Origin: Tolypeutes matacus
Taxonomy: Eukaryota; Chordata; Mammalia; Cingulata; Chlamyphoridae
Length of the DNA stretch: 64,000 nt
Assembly (NCBI GenBank): GCA_026826555.1
Contig: JAKSZT010004976.1
Span: 5,433,089 to 5,497,088, forward strand
Reading direction: 5' to 3'
Made by a program: the position numbers and the translations under genes. Positions within the stretch are counted from its first letter, which is position 1, and each line of letters begins with the position of its first letter. This document shows, in pieces, positions 10,521 to 19,812 of the stretch. Below the pieces are notes generated by a model that did not search any database, was not told where the DNA came from, and worked only from the letters and a program-made list of their open reading frames with translations.

Positions 10521-10689
10521 TTGACTTGTCCTAGGCCACAGAGGTAGCTAGCACTAAGGGCTGAGCTAATCCAACAAGAGTACTTTCCATATTTGCTATA
10601 TTCTGAAAGAGATTAAGTATTTAAATTTATTGAGTGATCAAGGGGAGGGCTTATAAAAGAGAACAAAGTTGAAGTGTATATGTTAGCTC

Positions 10690-10910
10690 TCTTAAACAGA
10701 TGTTACCTGAAAAGGCACTGGACAAGGAGTCAAGAAATGTGGGTTCTCTTATTTTATTTTATTTTTTTACTCTGTGAATCATGAACAAGTCACATAACTT
10801 CATCTGGCCCCAGCAGGAGAGATTAAATTCTCATCCACTTTCATACCTCCACCATTTCCAAGAGTCAAATGGGATGATATATGCAAATGGGGCAAAATAA
10901 ATGGAGGGAT
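10690..10910 (+). repeat. MIR SINE (decayed)
   Basis: 'gaaaaggcactggacaaggagtcaagaaatgtgggttct', an A/T-rich insert, then 'tgaatcatgaacaagtcacataacttcatctggcc' and 'caaatgggatgatatatgcaaatgg' follow the MIR order (head, core, Leu-like tail). Strongly diverged. Confidence 0.6.
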
Positions 10911-12170
10911 TTAATTCTTTTTTATTTTGGTGGTGCTATTCGACAAAACATTACGATTAAAAAAATTTTTTTTTGCAAGCTTCTCAGGTCGTCTTGATCC
11001 TCATTCCATGTTTCATACGTAGACAATAGCCAGATCCACCAACTTTCTTGATAATTCAGGTTATGTCAACATTAAAAAAAATTTTAACATTTAAAAAACA
11101 ATGTCCCCAGTTTTAAAAACCAAGTCTACAGATATGATTTTTAGCAGCAGTTGCCTAGATAAAGATAGGTTATTTTTCCTCCACTGGCTTATTAAAAAAA
11201 AAAAAAATCATGTCATATTATGGCTTTTTTCCCTCTGCACTAGCTTCTTTAGGATTTATGAATTTCACCTAGTAGTGTGTGTGTGTGTGGGTTGAGTTTT
11301 TGATACCTATCTCTTTGTGTGTTGGTTAGCAGGGTAGAAAAATGCAGCCAATAGATTAAAAGGAGAGAAAACACCCCAGGAATGGTTTGGGACACGTTTA
11401 ATATTATCAATGATATTCTATGATAAAATGGAATCATGGGGTCAGGACTTATGGGCTCACTTCCTTACTAAATTGACCACACTTTCTGGTAGAAAGAGTA
11501 AAAACGCCATTTAGCTGCTGAGGATTTTGAACATGCCCTGGGTAGATATTTGTTTTCAATTTTTATTTTAAAAAGGGAAACAATTTGAATAGATCTACCA
11601 TTTTTTAAGAAAACATTGCTTGCCAACTTCCCTAAATTCACAGCCGTTTCCTACAGGAGCTGGCCTTCTTTGTTGCTCATTAGCTTGGTTGATGAGGAAG
11701 GTGGGAAGAGGGTTAATTTGGGAGTTGCGTTTCTTCCAAGACTAATTTCAAATGGAATATTTAAAAAAATATGTTGGTCCACAGAGTCATAGCAAACCTA
11801 CCCCTTCCAGCGTTGGGGTGCACTCTCTTCTGTTTATTTTTCTGCTGGCTTGTTAGATTCTGAATGCTGAGAATTAATTCCCTTCCTCTGTACCAGGAAG
11901 CTACTTGTTATTAGCACTTGCATCTTCTTCTGTATGGAGTCAAATCGTATATGAACTTTCATTGAATTGGTTATCCATTTGAAAAGATCCACCTAATAGA
12001 AATAGGGAAAGAAGAAAAATAAGCCTAGAAAATAAAACCAGTTTCAGAAGGCTTTGGTTTTTTTTTTTTTCATTTTTTGTTTTTGTTTTTTAAAGAAAAC
12101 CCCAATTAAGGGTTTAAATTTTTAAAAAATTCCCTTTATTTTCCTTTCTCTGTATTGTATAGTATGAGAA
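10911..12170. other. Unassigned, repeat-poor flank of the CpG cluster
   Basis: AT-rich unique-looking sequence with a short (GT)6 run near 11,276-11,289 and several oligo(A) tracts. I recognise no transposable element. 11,640-12,000 is less repetitive and could be conserved, but this cannot be judged from one sequence. Confidence 0.5.
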
Positions 12171-12440
12171 AGGTAAGCGAGCCCCTTGGAGTTCGGGGGA
12201 AAAGTTGTCCTTTGAATTTATTCCAGGGATATGGCTCCATCTGTAATTCAAATGCATTACCTTCACACGGTCCACAGAGGCTACTAAAGATGCACAGATT
12301 CAGTTCAATTTCACCCTCCTGAAAAATCGCAAATTAAGATGCCGTTGATTGACACGCCGCCGGATGTCTTAATCGTCGTGATGCAAATCCAAATATTAAG
12401 GAAAATGGCCCAGGAGGGGTGAGTTTCGGCTTTTGACAAA
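12170..12440. promoter_or_regulatory. Candidate conserved regulatory block
   Basis: A dense block of developmental-factor-like sites. It contains a PBX/MEIS-type TGATTGACA at 12,346-12,354, a perfect POU octamer ATGCAAAT at 12,381-12,388 and several TTAAT/ATTA cores, with CpGs retained in AT-rich DNA (CGCCGCCGG, ATCGTCGTG). Such composition is typical of conserved vertebrate enhancers next to CpG-island genes. Function is inferred. Confidence 0.45.
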
Positions 12441-12559
12441 CCCTCGACCCAACTCAGAAGCCCAGCCTGCGCTATTCCAAATATTTTTCCAGGCAAGAAG
12501 CCCCAGCAGCCCCAGTGGGACTCGCTGTGTTTCTCAGGAGTGCCTAGACACCCCCCTCC

Positions 12560-13735
12560 CCCCTCCCTCAAACCCAGACACACCCCGACCCCCGCCAGCG
12601 GGTCTAGGCTGTCAAAACACGCGGCGGCGTGTTCAGCCCCTATAACTCGCGTGATGATTAATGAGCGGCTTGATAATTTAATATCGCGTGTGATTAAATT
12701 GAGGCGTGGGGGAGGGGAGCTCAGCGCTCTGAGCGGCTCCGGCCGCCGCCCGCGAGCCAGCGGGTCTCGGCTGAGCGCCAAGCGGCGCTCCTGCGCAGGG
12801 TGCCTGGAGAGGCTCGGCCAGCGGCCGGTCGGCGCCTTCCCAAGGTCAGTGGGTCTAGGGAGCGGGGGACGGAGGGGACAGGGGTGGGAAGGAAGACGTG
12901 GGGAGTGGGGAGGTAGGGACACCGGACAGTTTGTGGGTGAGCCAAAGAACAGGACCAGCCGCTGGCTCTTCCCTGGCCAAAGCGTGGACGGGCCGGGGAA
13001 TGGCCCCAGGCACAGGAAGAGCTGTTTCAGAAATTTCCACCCCCCTTCTAACCGCCACAGGGGCTTAAAGAGTCCCTGAGACCCCGAGAACCCCCGGGAA
13101 GAGGGGACGCGGGGCCTAAGCCCTCTGGGTCACCTCCCCGTCTCCCGCGCCTTGACTTGGAGAGGGTTTTCCTGCAGGCGGGGCCGAGGTGGCGGTCAGG
13201 TGGGGCCACCCAAGCACCTTCTCTTCCCCAGCTCGCGGACCCCGACCCTGTCCCGTGCCCCGCGGGGTCCACGGCCAGCCCGGGGTTCAGGCCTGTCCAG
13301 GGGGCGGGGAGCCCGGGAAGGCGGCAAGACGCTAACAAAACTTCGGGCGCCAAGTCCCCGAGGTTTCCAGCCTTAATTTAGTGGGGAGGAGGCGCGGGAA
13401 TCCCATCCAAACCCCTTTGCGGTTCCTGGAGGGACTCCTTGGCGTCACTCTTTTTCCCTTAAGGGGCCGAGTAGAGTCTCGGACCTGGCCACCCTTCCCC
13501 CTGGGAGAAGTTTGAGCAGCAGGTTTGGAGACTGCCGCCGCGCGTTTGTTGGCGCTGGGTAGAGGGGCCGGCTGCCCTCTCACCGTCCCGGCAACCAGGG
13601 CTCATTCGCGCCGCGAGCAAGGTAGGTGGCAGCTTTTGCTGCGGGGCAAAGCGCCTGGTCCGCGCGCGGGCGGGACGGCAGCCTCTGAAGGGGGCCCCAA
13701 GCAACTCGGGGGGCACAGGGAGCGTCGCCTTTGAT
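12560..13735. promoter_or_regulatory. CpG island 1
   Basis: High G+C with dense CpG (for example 12,720-12,850 and 13,080-13,340), unlike the CpG-depleted remainder of the window. An AT-rich insert at 12,645-12,700 carries TGATGATTAATGAG and two further TGAT(A/T)A cores. Splice-donor-like strings on the plus strand are AAG/GTCAGT at 12,842-12,850 and AAG/GTAGGT at 13,619-13,627. Open frames in both directions here look like GC-driven chance frames (R/P/G/A-rich, no domain). Confidence 0.75.
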
Positions 13736-14140
13736 TTCGTGATCTCATTGAAGGGCTTAATTAAAATTCAGCGGGGGGAGGGCAGGCCCCCGAGAGGCAG
13801 GGATGTCCTCCCAAATCCCCTAGGACACTGTGCCCCTGGGCTATTCAGGTGGCGACCTGGAGGCGGATATCAAAGCTCCAGCACCAGGGCTCCGGAGGGC
13901 CGGCGTCCAGTCCGTGCCCGGGCCTGGAGGGGGGACGGCTGCTGGCCGGCTTTTCGGCCTAAAATGGCATCCTGGAGGGACGCCGCGGGCGGGACCCTGG
14001 TCGCCCGCTTTCCTTCAGCGGAACAGGCCGGGGTATGCCTGGTGTCCCGTGCCTTGGGCTTCACGTGGGGTGGCCGAGCCTCCCTTGGAGAAAGTGATGG
14101 AAGCTTCCTAGACCTGGCTCTTCGGATGGACTGGGATTAC
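13736..14140. promoter_or_regulatory. CpG island 2
   Basis: CpG-rich segment centred on 13,850-14,110, separated from island 1 by the AT-rich 'gggcttaattaaaattcagcg' block. A 167-aa plus-strand frame spans it but ends in AT-rich sequence and shows no domain, so no gene is called. Confidence 0.6.
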
Positions 14141-14400
14141 CATTTCTTCTCCAGTTTCCCCAGATGTTTGGAAGTGTGTCAGGGAAGGGGGGAAATCACG
14201 AACAACCAAATGGGCTTTAAACAGTATTATATATATTTATGAAAAATGCAATCTCAAAACACCCAGAGAGAATATAAAAGTAAACTTGTCTAGATAGAGC
14301 AGAAACAAGCCACAAGTTGTCTAGGAGACACAGCCTGAAATGCCCCAAATTAACAAGGGCCTAAAATTCCAGAAAATTCCGAACCCACAAAACCCTTCTT
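14141..14400. other. AT-rich spacer in the CpG cluster
   Basis: CpG-poor, repeat-free spacer between islands ('cagtattatatatatttatgaaaaatgc', 'cctagaaaattcc'-like). No exon or repeat recognised. Confidence 0.4.
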
Positions 14401-14760
14401 AGGAAAATAGGCCTGAAGGCGGTGGAGGGGAAGGCGAGGGAGATCTGGTTAATGGGGAAGGACCCAGCGTCTAGAAGTTGCGTCGCGTTCCTTGGCTGAG
14501 GCGTAGCTGGAAACCTCGAAGCGTCTCTCCCGTCTGTCGCAGCCCCTTCTGCTCCCGCCGCCGCACGCTCTAAAGAGGAGGCCGCTTCCTTCGAGGTGCG
14601 CTGGGAATAAGTAAAGAGGGTTCCTGGGCAAGGTTGCTGCCTGCGGCCGCCTGTAAAACCAGGAATAATTCTGCGGAGAGCGCGCTACGGGTTATCAGTC
14701 GCTCGACTCCGGGGCACTGAAGCGCCAGGGTCAGACGCGCAGGTCGCAGCGCGCCCCCTT
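14400..14760. promoter_or_regulatory. CpG island 3
   Basis: CpG-dense stretch (about 14,460-14,760) with AT-rich borders. Minus-strand frames of 60 and 154 aa overlap it but lack any recognised domain. Confidence 0.6.
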
Positions 14761-15780
14761 TGTGCCTGCTTTTAAAATCATTCCTTAAAATTCCCCCTCG
14801 TCCGTGCTTCTCCCAGATACAAGCAGACCCTATGGGGTTTCCACCAAAATCAGTGACTGAGCCTAGGAGAGCAATTTTAAAGCCCAGGGCCAATCGATTC
14901 CTACAAAAGGTGCCACGTATTATAGCGTCAAGAACGTGCACGTCAAGGACGAAATCTCTTTTCCAGAAATTAAATTTGGGTTCTGGAAACCGGCCTGGGA
15001 AGGTCCTGTACAAAAGTGTGTCATGGGGGGACAAGGGCGCCAGGCTGGGTTTTATTTCCCACGTTATCGTCGAGCTGTGGTCTGAAATGTTAGACTAGAC
15101 TAGGAGACTGTGAGTCACGACAGCCGCCAATTTCTAAAATTTCTCAAACTCCCAAAGTTGTGGAAGGCGGACGAGTTCTCTTGTCCACAAGCTCACTCAA
15201 GACTAATGGTTTCCGACTCCTGCAAAATGACGTCGAGCTAGGCGGCGCGTTGGGTGGCATTTCCCCCTCTACGTGCCAGGCTGCGAGCTGTACTGCCTTT
15301 TTCTGCCTCCGGAGTTCGCGCGCATCGATTTCGCCTCCGGTTCTCAGCCCCGCCACCCAACACCATTTAGGCCAAGATCGGGTATAATGGGAAACACCAT
15401 CAGCAGACAATTACCCTTTCAGAGGATTCACTTCTCCTCACCGACACTGTTATTTGAGAAATAGGATCATTTGATTTCATATTGCACTAAATAACACCCA
15501 GCCGTTTCAAATTGCCAGCTTCTTAAAAACCGCCCATTGGAATAAATTGTAGCGGCCCCTTTTGCTTTTCAGGCCAATATGATGGGCGCCGGGCAGAACC
15601 TGTGAAAAATAACTACAAAGCCAGCCCCGAACCCTCATTACTGGTGGGAGCAACTCTGCCACCCTGGAGGCAAAGGCGTCCAGCCGCTGGGGTCCCTGCC
15701 ACTGCCCCTGCCGCCCTCCGACTTTGAGATGGTTCAAGCACTTGGCTTTGGAACGGACCTGCTCAGCCCCAGCCACCCCA
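14760..15780. promoter_or_regulatory. Moderately CpG-rich, repeat-free block with AT-rich motifs
   Basis: Alternates CpG-rich runs (15,150-15,360) with unique AT-rich text ('ggatcatttgatttcatattgcactaaataacacc' at about 15,464-15,500; 'ccgcccattggaataaattg' at 15,530-15,550, containing an inverted CCAAT core). The pattern fits regulatory DNA between islands. No coding exon recognised. Confidence 0.45.
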
Positions 15781-15789
15781 AGAATGCGC

Positions 15790-16265
15790 CTTAGACCCCA
15801 AAGCACGTAGTGGTTAGTGGAGAAAGACGGACGGGGGCGCGAAGGACAGATTTTCGTGCGTCGCGCCACATTGCAGCGTTTGTAGACCGCCGTGGGTCCG
15901 GGGCTCCGCGGCCCCGAGGCTCCGCGGCCCCGACGTGCGCCCTTCAGGTTCGCGGGTTTTCGGCGTCTGCGGCCGCACCTACCCAGCCGTGGCACCCGCT
16001 TACCGGTGCGCCCTCAGCACGGGCGCAAAGCCGGGAGCCGTGGCGCGTGGTCCGGCTGGGGGCAGATAGAGGAAGCCCATTGCGCCTTCAGCGCGGAGTC
16101 GGGAGGGAGAGTGTAAGGGCGAAGGAGAATGGGAGCAGAGGGGCGAACCCCAACTCGCGGCACACTCGCCGCCGGGGACATTTCAGAAAGCGCTAAGGTT
16201 TCTGAAGTCAGCCAAAAGCTAGGGTTTGTTGACATTCGAACTATCGGGCTCGTTGGGGGGCGATC
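15790..16265. promoter_or_regulatory. CpG island 4
   Basis: Dense CpG with tandem GC-rich text (a 'ggctccgcggccccga' unit occurs twice at about 15,902-15,933). A minus-strand donor-like string (complement of GCTTAC at 15,998-16,003) is present. The 128-aa plus frame is Arg/Ala-rich and unsupported. Confidence 0.65.
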
Positions 16266-16785
16266 CACTCCTCCTTAAAAATTAAAAAAAAAATTTTTTT
16301 TAAAATAAAACAAGCTATGACTCCTTGATGCTTGGATCATTTTTGCCAAGGGACAGCTGTCTTTAAGACGTCTGGGCCTTTGAAAATTTTGTCCATCGAA
16401 GACTTTATTACATTTGCGTTAAGGTTTTCCAGGAAGGCCGAAAGAGATTCCTCCTCCCCCCAGGTAAATTGAAGGCCTGATCCCAGTGGCTCGTCCTTGC
16501 ACCCCGTTTTGGGGCGGAAGCTGGAGGACCCTTTTAATGGGTCCTGAAACCCGGAGGGAGTTACCTTGGGCCTATGGAGAGGTGGGAGCGGTTTCCCTTC
16601 CCAGGCACTGGGAGGAGCTAAGGAGCAGGGGGTTGTGGGAATGCGCCCGGAGGGAAGGTTCCAGGCCTGACGAGCGTGGCAAACTAAGTTTCCCTTCTTA
16701 GGAAGGGCGCAAGCTTGAGCTTGGGGGCCGTGTTGAGGATTGAGGGTTACGGGTAGAGTGTGGACGCCCACCCAAGATGGGATGA
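16266..16785. other. Spacer with A-tract/T-tract junction
   Basis: Begins with a ten-A run at 16,284-16,293 directly joined to eight T at 16,294-16,301 between islands. The rest (16,310-16,785) is moderate-GC unique sequence with no recognised repeat or exon. Confidence 0.45.
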
Positions 16786-17840
16786 TGGAGGCTCGGCGGG
16801 GCAAGGGATCTTGGTGTGCCCTCGCGCTCTGCTAGGCTGGCTCTGCGGGCGCAGCGTTATCGCAGCCACTCGAATCTTGGTCAAATAAAAGCCCCATCCA
16901 CGAGGTTCGGGTGTGCCCAAAGCAAGCCTTGGGATGCGTTGGCCTGCGGGCCTCCTGCGCCGACCTCGGGGCCTGGGGCTGCGGCCCTGAAGAGTAACTT
17001 CTCACGCCCGGGCCAAACTGTCTGGCCAAGGCTATAAGGCAGGCCTGGGGCTGCCCATCCTACCAGGGACCCCACCCCCTAACCCCACCCCGGCCTGCTC
17101 TATCCAGGGCCATACCCCAAGGCCTTCACCTCACGTCGCACTCGGTCTCCGAATCCCGTGCGCCCTTGTGAGCCTCCGGACCCCGCACGCCTTTAGGACG
17201 CTCCTTGCTTCCTAACTCCCCGCGGGGGCGCCGCCGAGGGACCCATTCTTGCCTAACGCCGAACCCAACTGCGGCGGCTTCTCCAAGGAGGCAGGCACAG
17301 GGAACTTAAATTCCGAGGAGCGATAAAACTGGTCTTCCCTCGGCTCCAATCTTCGCCGCCTTCGCGTCTGGAACCGCAGAGCTCCAGGTGGAACCGCCGC
17401 GCCGGCGTCGCGACTCTGGCGCGGGGCTGATGGAAGCTGCTGCGGCAGCGGCTGTGCACCCGGGGGTATCGCAGGGGGTCCTTGGGGACGGCGTTGGTGG
17501 GCTTTTCCCTCTGCCGGGGCCAGGACCAGGGCAGCGCGTTTACGGTCGACCTTCCACCTCTGGGGCGGGTTGGGGCGGGGAGTGGAACAGGACGGACCAG
17601 TGTCTCTCCGGTCCCGGCCTGGGAGGTCTAGTTGTCCGGGCCCTGTTTGCTCTGGCCTTGGACTTTGGCGGCGGCTGGAAGGTCAGCCCCTTGGCCCACC
17701 ATTCCCGCATCGCCCCGCCACCCGCGTTCTCGTCTCGGCGGTGCGGGCCCCGGCTCGCTCTTCCCCCACCTCCCCGCGTTTACCAGCGCGTTTTATTTCC
17801 CGGTCGGATTCCGGGCCGAGGGGCTGTAACCGTGCTCTTC
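16786..17840. promoter_or_regulatory. CpG island 5 (longest)
   Basis: Continuous CpG-rich DNA, densest at 17,140-17,480 and 17,560-17,830. A 155-aa plus-strand frame (17,388-17,855) begins with poly-Arg and an Ala run. Its composition follows the local GC content, it lacks a domain, and it has overlapping alternative frames, so I do not call a CDS. Confidence 0.7.
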
Positions 17841-18060
17841 TCCGGTGGACGCTAATCAAGTAATTTCCCCATCCCAGCCCCATCAAATTGCTCTTTAGCT
17901 GTTGAACCGCGGAGTTTTGCTCGCCTTTTCACATGCTAATCACGCCCATTCAGCGGCTCTCCGTGGGGCTGTTTGTCGCGGAATAAATCTCCTTGTTTGC
18001 CCGCTGCATGATTAATTGATATTGTTGTCTGGCTTTTGTGGGGGCCGCGAGGAGCTGAAA
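17840..18060. promoter_or_regulatory. Candidate conserved homeodomain/POU/SOX block
   Basis: AT-rich block inside the CpG cluster. It contains ATGCTAAT at 17,933-17,940 (octamer-like, followed by a TAATC core) and ATGATTAATTGAT at 18,008-18,020, with ATTGTTGT (SOX-like) just after, plus CAATTG/TTAAT cores. Clustering of these site types in unique DNA next to CpG islands suggests an enhancer or promoter-proximal element. This is inference from motifs only. Confidence 0.45.
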
Positions 18061-18720
18061 GGCGGCGCGTCGTGGGCCGCGGGCGACATCATCGGGCTGC
18101 CGAGGTCCCGGCGAGGTCGGGCCGGGGGCTGAGGACATTATGTGCCGGATTTGGTTTTCCTTTTTAGAAAGATGATGAAACCCCCAAGTCTTCCAACCCA
18201 CCCCCGGGGCGCAGAAACAGCACCGCGTTTAAGCCGCAAGCGCAGACAAAGCCCCGGGCATTCGCTCAATTCGGGTACCAGAGTGGGCGTCCCGTCGCGC
18301 GGGAGACAAATTGCATTTCGGCCCACCCGGGTTTGCGCCATGCGCGCGCTTTGTAGGTGCTGGGGTTTTCAAACAAAGAACAAAATCTTTTGTTCACGTT
18401 GTTGTTGGCGGTTCTAATTCACTCAAAAGATAAGTAAAAGGAAACCAGAACGCAGAGACCTTTTGTGCCGCGGTGCCAGAAAGCGGCGCCTGCAAAGCGA
18501 GCCCACCCAGCTGCTTCCACGCCCGCTCCGAGGGATTCGGTTTGCGGCACCGGCGGCTAAGGTGACGCCAGGCGCTAGCGGTGAACTTGTGCGGACACCA
18601 AGGCCCGCGACCGCCCGCAGGTCAACGCTTTCTTTGCCGTCTCGGGTCCCTGCTTGTTGCTGGGTTTGCCCGCGGCTTGCAGGTATTGGCAAACCAACAA
18701 ATTCCTCCGCACCCTCTCCC
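18030..18720. promoter_or_regulatory. CpG island 6
   Basis: CpG-rich runs at 18,040-18,130, 18,200-18,350 and 18,460-18,680. Short minus- and plus-strand frames overlap with no homology recognised. Confidence 0.6.
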
Positions 18721-18839
18721 CTGTGCCCTGGGGCTTTATCCTCTACGGACATCCCTGAAAACTTGGAGATTCAATTAAATCATTCCAGTTCCGCGGTATT
18801 TCCATCTCCTGCTTATTGAAAATATTTCCTTTTTCAAGT

Positions 18840-18860
18840 TCTTAAAAAAAAAAAAAAAAA
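18840..18860 (+). repeat. Oligo(A) tract
   Basis: About 18 consecutive A residues after 'ttcaagttctt'. No SINE or processed-gene body precedes it. Confidence 0.7.
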
Positions 18861-18879
18861 GCAAAGAGAAGAAAAGAAA

Positions 18880-19280
18880 CTGTCGCCTTCGCTTTCACCG
18901 CGAGAGGGGTAATTGATAGGCGCCATCGGAGGTCAGAATTTGCATAAGAATTAAGAGCAGTAAATTAATTTAATATTCCGTGCACATCTCCAATTATTCC
19001 TGGAGACCTTTGTCTCCGCGGCTGCCAGAGAGGGGATTCAGCTGCTCTTCAGCCAAACAACATCTGTGCGGTTAATAATTTGATAAACAGCTCATACAAA
19101 TAGTTTCTGAATTATCTGTCAGCCCAATGACTATTCAGTTTGGAAACGTTTTGTCAGGGTCCCGCCGTCCCTCCGAGGGCCTCAGGCGCCCGCCCTGACA
19201 AATATCTTCTTATCTTTTAAACATCAGCAGACTACAATGTGTAAAATAAGTCATTATCATTAAGTAATAACCCTGTCCCT
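18880..19280. promoter_or_regulatory. Candidate conserved non-coding element
   Basis: Unique sequence with many homeodomain cores (TTAAT at several places from 18,940 to 19,080; 'taaattaatttaatattccg' at 18,961-18,980), a CCAATTATTCC-type string, a TTTGATAA stretch and 'cattatcattaagtaataa' at 19,250-19,270. Dense TAAT cores plus retained CpGs in repeat-free DNA fit an enhancer. Not testable without an alignment. Confidence 0.45.
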
Positions 19281-19399
19281 TAGAAAAAAAATAAAATAAG
19301 ACCGCCTGGGTCACCGCGGTGTCCTCAGGTCGTCTATTGAAGACCCGGCCGAGAGAGCTGCTGGTGGGGGACCACCTGAGGGGGAGGGACCAGGGGGTG

Positions 19400-19812
19400 C
19401 TGCTTTTTTTTAATGCTATGGATTGAAATGGGGTGGCTGGACTGGTGTATGGAAGTACCTACAAGGAACTGGTCACTGGTGGCTGCTACTGGAATGGAAA
19501 CCAGGGTATGTGGGTGAGAGGAAGACCAAACTTTACCCTCTATTACTTGTACCTTTCAGTTTTCTCCCCACAAGCAGGTATTATTTGCTCCAGAAATAAA
19601 TGCATAAAAAATAAATGGAAAACACCATAGGTTTGTAATGCAAACCATGGACTATAGTTAATAGTACAATTATACCAGTATTCTTTCATCAATCATAACA
19701 AATGCCCCACCCTACTGCAAGGTGTTAATAATGGGGGATTATGAGGGAACTCTGTTTTCTGCATGATTTTTCTGTAGACCTGCCACTTCACTAATTTAAA
19801 AAATAATAATAA
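19400..19812 (+). mobile_element. L1-type 3' UTR tail
   Basis: The part from 19,625 ('gtttgtaatgcaaaccatggactatagttaatagtac...tcataacaaatgccccaccctactgcaaggtgttaataatggggga...tgcatgatttttctgtagacc') matches the L1 tail at 2356-2690 in order. 19,400-19,620 is less certain. This marks the end of the repeat-free region. Confidence 0.7.

Noticed and set aside
12540..13079. 179-aa plus-strand open frame in CpG island 1
   Set aside because: Arg/Pro/Gly-rich composition follows GC content, frames on both strands overlap, and no domain or start context is convincing.
13739..14242. 167-aa plus-strand frame through CpG island 2
   Set aside because: Runs out into AT-rich spacer with no domain or conserved start context.
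17388..17855. 155-aa plus-strand frame with an Ala run in CpG island 5
   Set aside because: GC-driven open frame. A short Ala run is common by chance, and there is no homology or splice structure.
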